64,000 nt of DNA from CAVROP01 sp050008495 (GTDB lineage Bacteria; Acidobacteriota; Terriglobia; UBA7540): assembly GCA_050008495.1 (NCBI GenBank), contig JBEKMN010000006.1, positions 1-64,000 on the forward strand, read 5' to 3'. Position numbers and translations under genes: made by a program. The stretch's first letter is position 1, and every line of letters starts with the position of its first letter. The notes below the pieces were generated by a model. That model was not told where the DNA came from. It did not search any database and was given only the letters and a program-made list of their open reading frames with translations. Of this stretch, positions 62,742-64,000 are shown piece after piece.

Positions 62742-63329
62742 TTGCTATTTTGTGCGTCATGTGGAGTGGAATTGGGAATAGAGATCTCTGATCGTCCGGA
62801 CGCGGTGCTGGTCAGGGACGCCAAGAGCGGATCGCCGGAGGCTTTCAACGCGCTCGTAAGGCGCTGGGAGCGTAAGGTTTATAGCTTCCTGGTGTATCTT
62901 AGCGGACGGCCGGAAGATGCCTTTGACATGTGCCAGGAGGTTTTTCTCTCGGGTTATCGCCATTTGGGGCAATTGAAGGATCCCGACAAGTTCCCTCAGT
63001 GGTTATTTCGCATTGCACGCAACACCGCTCGCTCGCACGCGCGCCATGTGCAGGAAGCGGAAACCAGCCTGAACGACCTCGAGCCGGCGCAGGGTTCTTC
63101 GCCGGTGAGGGTAGGTGAGGCGGGCCGTTGGGAACAAGGCGAAATGAAAATCCTGGTAGAGAAAGCGCTTGCGGAATTGACACTCGAGCAACGCGAGGCG
63201 ATTGTTCTGAAGTTTTACCAGGGTTTCAAGCTGGAGGAGATTGCGGCGATTCAAGGTTGTCCGGTGAGCACGGCCAAGACCCGCGTGTACTCGGGTTTTG
63301 AGCGGTTGAGGAAGTTGATCGAACGGTAG
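62742..63329 (+). CDS. ECF-type RNA polymerase sigma factor
   Basis: A 195-residue sigma-70 family protein with region 2 (FNALVRRWERKVYSFLVYLS, DMCQEVFLSGYRHL) and region 4 (LTLEQREAIVLKFYQGFKLE and EEIAAIQGCPVSTAKTRVYS). It redirects RNA polymerase to a regulon, usually in response to envelope stress. The first residues LFCASCGVEL look like half of a zinc ribbon if translation begins at TTG 62742; GTG 62766 or TTG 62772 would omit it, and no ribosome site settles the matter. The anti-sigma-like gene follows 346 bases later. Confidence 0.9.
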   Translation: MLFCASCGVELGIEISDRPDAVLVRDAKSGSPEAFNALVRRWERKVYSFLVYLSGRPEDAFDMCQEVFLSGYRHLGQLKDPDKFPQWLFRIARNTARSHARHVQEAETSLNDLEPAQGSSPVRVGEAGRWEQGEMKILVEKALAELTLEQREAIVLKFYQGFKLEEIAAIQGCPVSTAKTRVYSGFERLRKLIER

Positions 63330-63675
63330 ACCTGGGGCGGGCGTTATCCTGTCCAGGCGGGAGGGGGCCATACGTCACCTGAGTGACGCTCTTTCCTCTC
63401 CTTGCCCTCTCCCGCGCGGAGAGGGTCACGTGCGGCCCCGGGAATTGCTTGGGAAGAAGCCGGAAGTCAAGAGTTGAAAATCAGCAATCCGGAATAGAGC
63501 AAGCGCAACAACCAACAAATTGCAACACTCGGGACTCAGCGAGCCGGAATCTGCCCAGAGTGGAGCTGCGGACTTTTTCTTGAAGTGGGCGAGCTCCGGC
63601 AGCCGATCCTCGCTTCTCAAGATGCGAGTCCTGAGCCTTGGAAACTGTGTTTTCTACGAAGAAGAGGTGAACGTC
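63330..63675 (+). other. Intergenic region between sigma and anti-sigma genes
   Basis: 346 bases, no gene. Two palindromic elements: CGTCAC-CTGA-GTGACG (63373-63388) and the hairpin CCCTCTC-CCGCGCG-GAGAGGG (63405-63425). One could terminate or autoregulate the sigma transcript. Confidence 0.5.
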
Positions 63676-64000
63676 ATGCGGTGTCGTGAATGGGGGAACG
63701 AGTTGACCGATTGGGCGCTGGATGAGCTTTCTCCAGCGCGGGCGCTAGAACTCGAGCAGCATCTCGAGCATTGCCAGGAGTGCGCACAGGCGGCCCAGCG
63801 GCTCCTCGGCGTGCGGCAGGCGTTGAAAAGCAGTTTGATCGATTGCGACATGCCCGCCCACGTGGTGGTTTTCGGAGACAAAGCTCAGAGCCGATTCGCG
63901 GGATTCTGGGCGGCCCTACCCCGCACGGCGGCCCTCTCGGCGGCTGGGGCGGTGATCTTCCTAGCGATCGTATCGGTCGGTATCCGTTTCGGGGGCCCGC
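63676..64000 (+). CDS. Putative anti-sigma factor, zinc-finger HC2 type (partial, runs off the window)
   Basis: The first 108 codons are present. The N-terminal part holds an anti-sigma zinc-binding motif HLEHCQECA (HxxxCxxC, about residues 34-42), as in ZAS-domain anti-sigma factors. A membrane helix (LSAAGAVIFLAIVSVGIRF) begins near the edge, fitting a membrane-bound regulator that holds the upstream ECF sigma factor inactive. GAGGTG lies before ATG 63676; GTG 63667 is an in-frame alternative. The 3' end is outside the window. Confidence 0.75.
   Translation, partial: MRCREWGNELTDWALDELSPARALELEQHLEHCQECAQAAQRLLGVRQALKSSLIDCDMPAHVVVFGDKAQSRFAGFWAALPRTAALSAAGAVIFLAIVSVGIRFGGP

Noticed and set aside
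1..64000. CRISPR array, prophage or IS element
   Set aside because: No regularly spaced direct repeats with unique spacers, no integrase, transposase or phage structural genes seen.

Overview
This is a GC-rich bacterial chromosome segment, most likely from an Acidobacteriota (inference from gene content, no 16S present). Pointers are an Oar-like TonB receptor with a carboxypeptidase-regulatory-like N-terminus, several Tat-exported hydrolases, TPR-rich exported proteins, glycoside hydrolases of the GH78, GH106 and GH42 types, and many intergenic copies of a repeat containing TCATTCTGAGCGAAGCGAAG. I see no rRNA, tRNA, IS element, prophage or CRISPR array.

Layout. 0.2-4.6 kb: a ceramidase-like hydrolase and a DegT aminotransferase, both with Tat leaders, then a URO-D-family protein. 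4.7-14.3 kb: a haem c / beta-propeller / TPR fusion behind a possible structured leader, two further TPR proteins, and a TonB-dependent receptor broken by a one-base frameshift in a G8 tract. 14.9-22.0 kb: two putative alpha-L-rhamnosidases (GH78 and GH106 types) flanking a small retropepsin-like protease. 22.3-29.9 kb: two paralogous, extremely cysteine-rich exported proteins bracketing a sugar-nucleotide module (GalU-like nucleotidyltransferase plus a GHMP-kinase/UDPGP fusion) and an esterase.

30-48 kb is an exopolysaccharide locus: Wza-like export protein, BY-kinase, geranylgeranyl-reductase-like flavoprotein, initiating sugar transferase, WecG-type transferase, unknown lipoprotein, a chimeric flippase fragment, Wzx flippase, three GT2s, three FkbM methyltransferases, a GT4 and a Wzy/ligase-type protein. 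The logic is Wzx/Wzy-like: the initiating transferase and glycosyltransferases build a lipid-linked repeat, Wzx flips it, Wzy polymerises it, and the BY-kinase and Wza-like protein handle length and export. The locus shows recombination scars: a 144-bp duplicated 3' end and a 5'-truncated FkbM gene.

48-64 kb: an esterase; a HEPN/MNT pair; a MarR gene with a double palindromic operator followed by a small membrane protein and an MFS exporter; a thioredoxin-like protein; an orphan antitoxin and a RelE/Xre pair; then GH42, ROK kinase, SIS protein and a RhaT-type sugar transporter; a Tat-exported alpha/beta hydrolase; and an ECF sigma factor with an anti-sigma zinc finger gene running off the right edge. 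Overall the window suggests a plant- or microbial-polysaccharide degrader, with rhamnose and galactose release prominent, and with its own capsule or EPS production.
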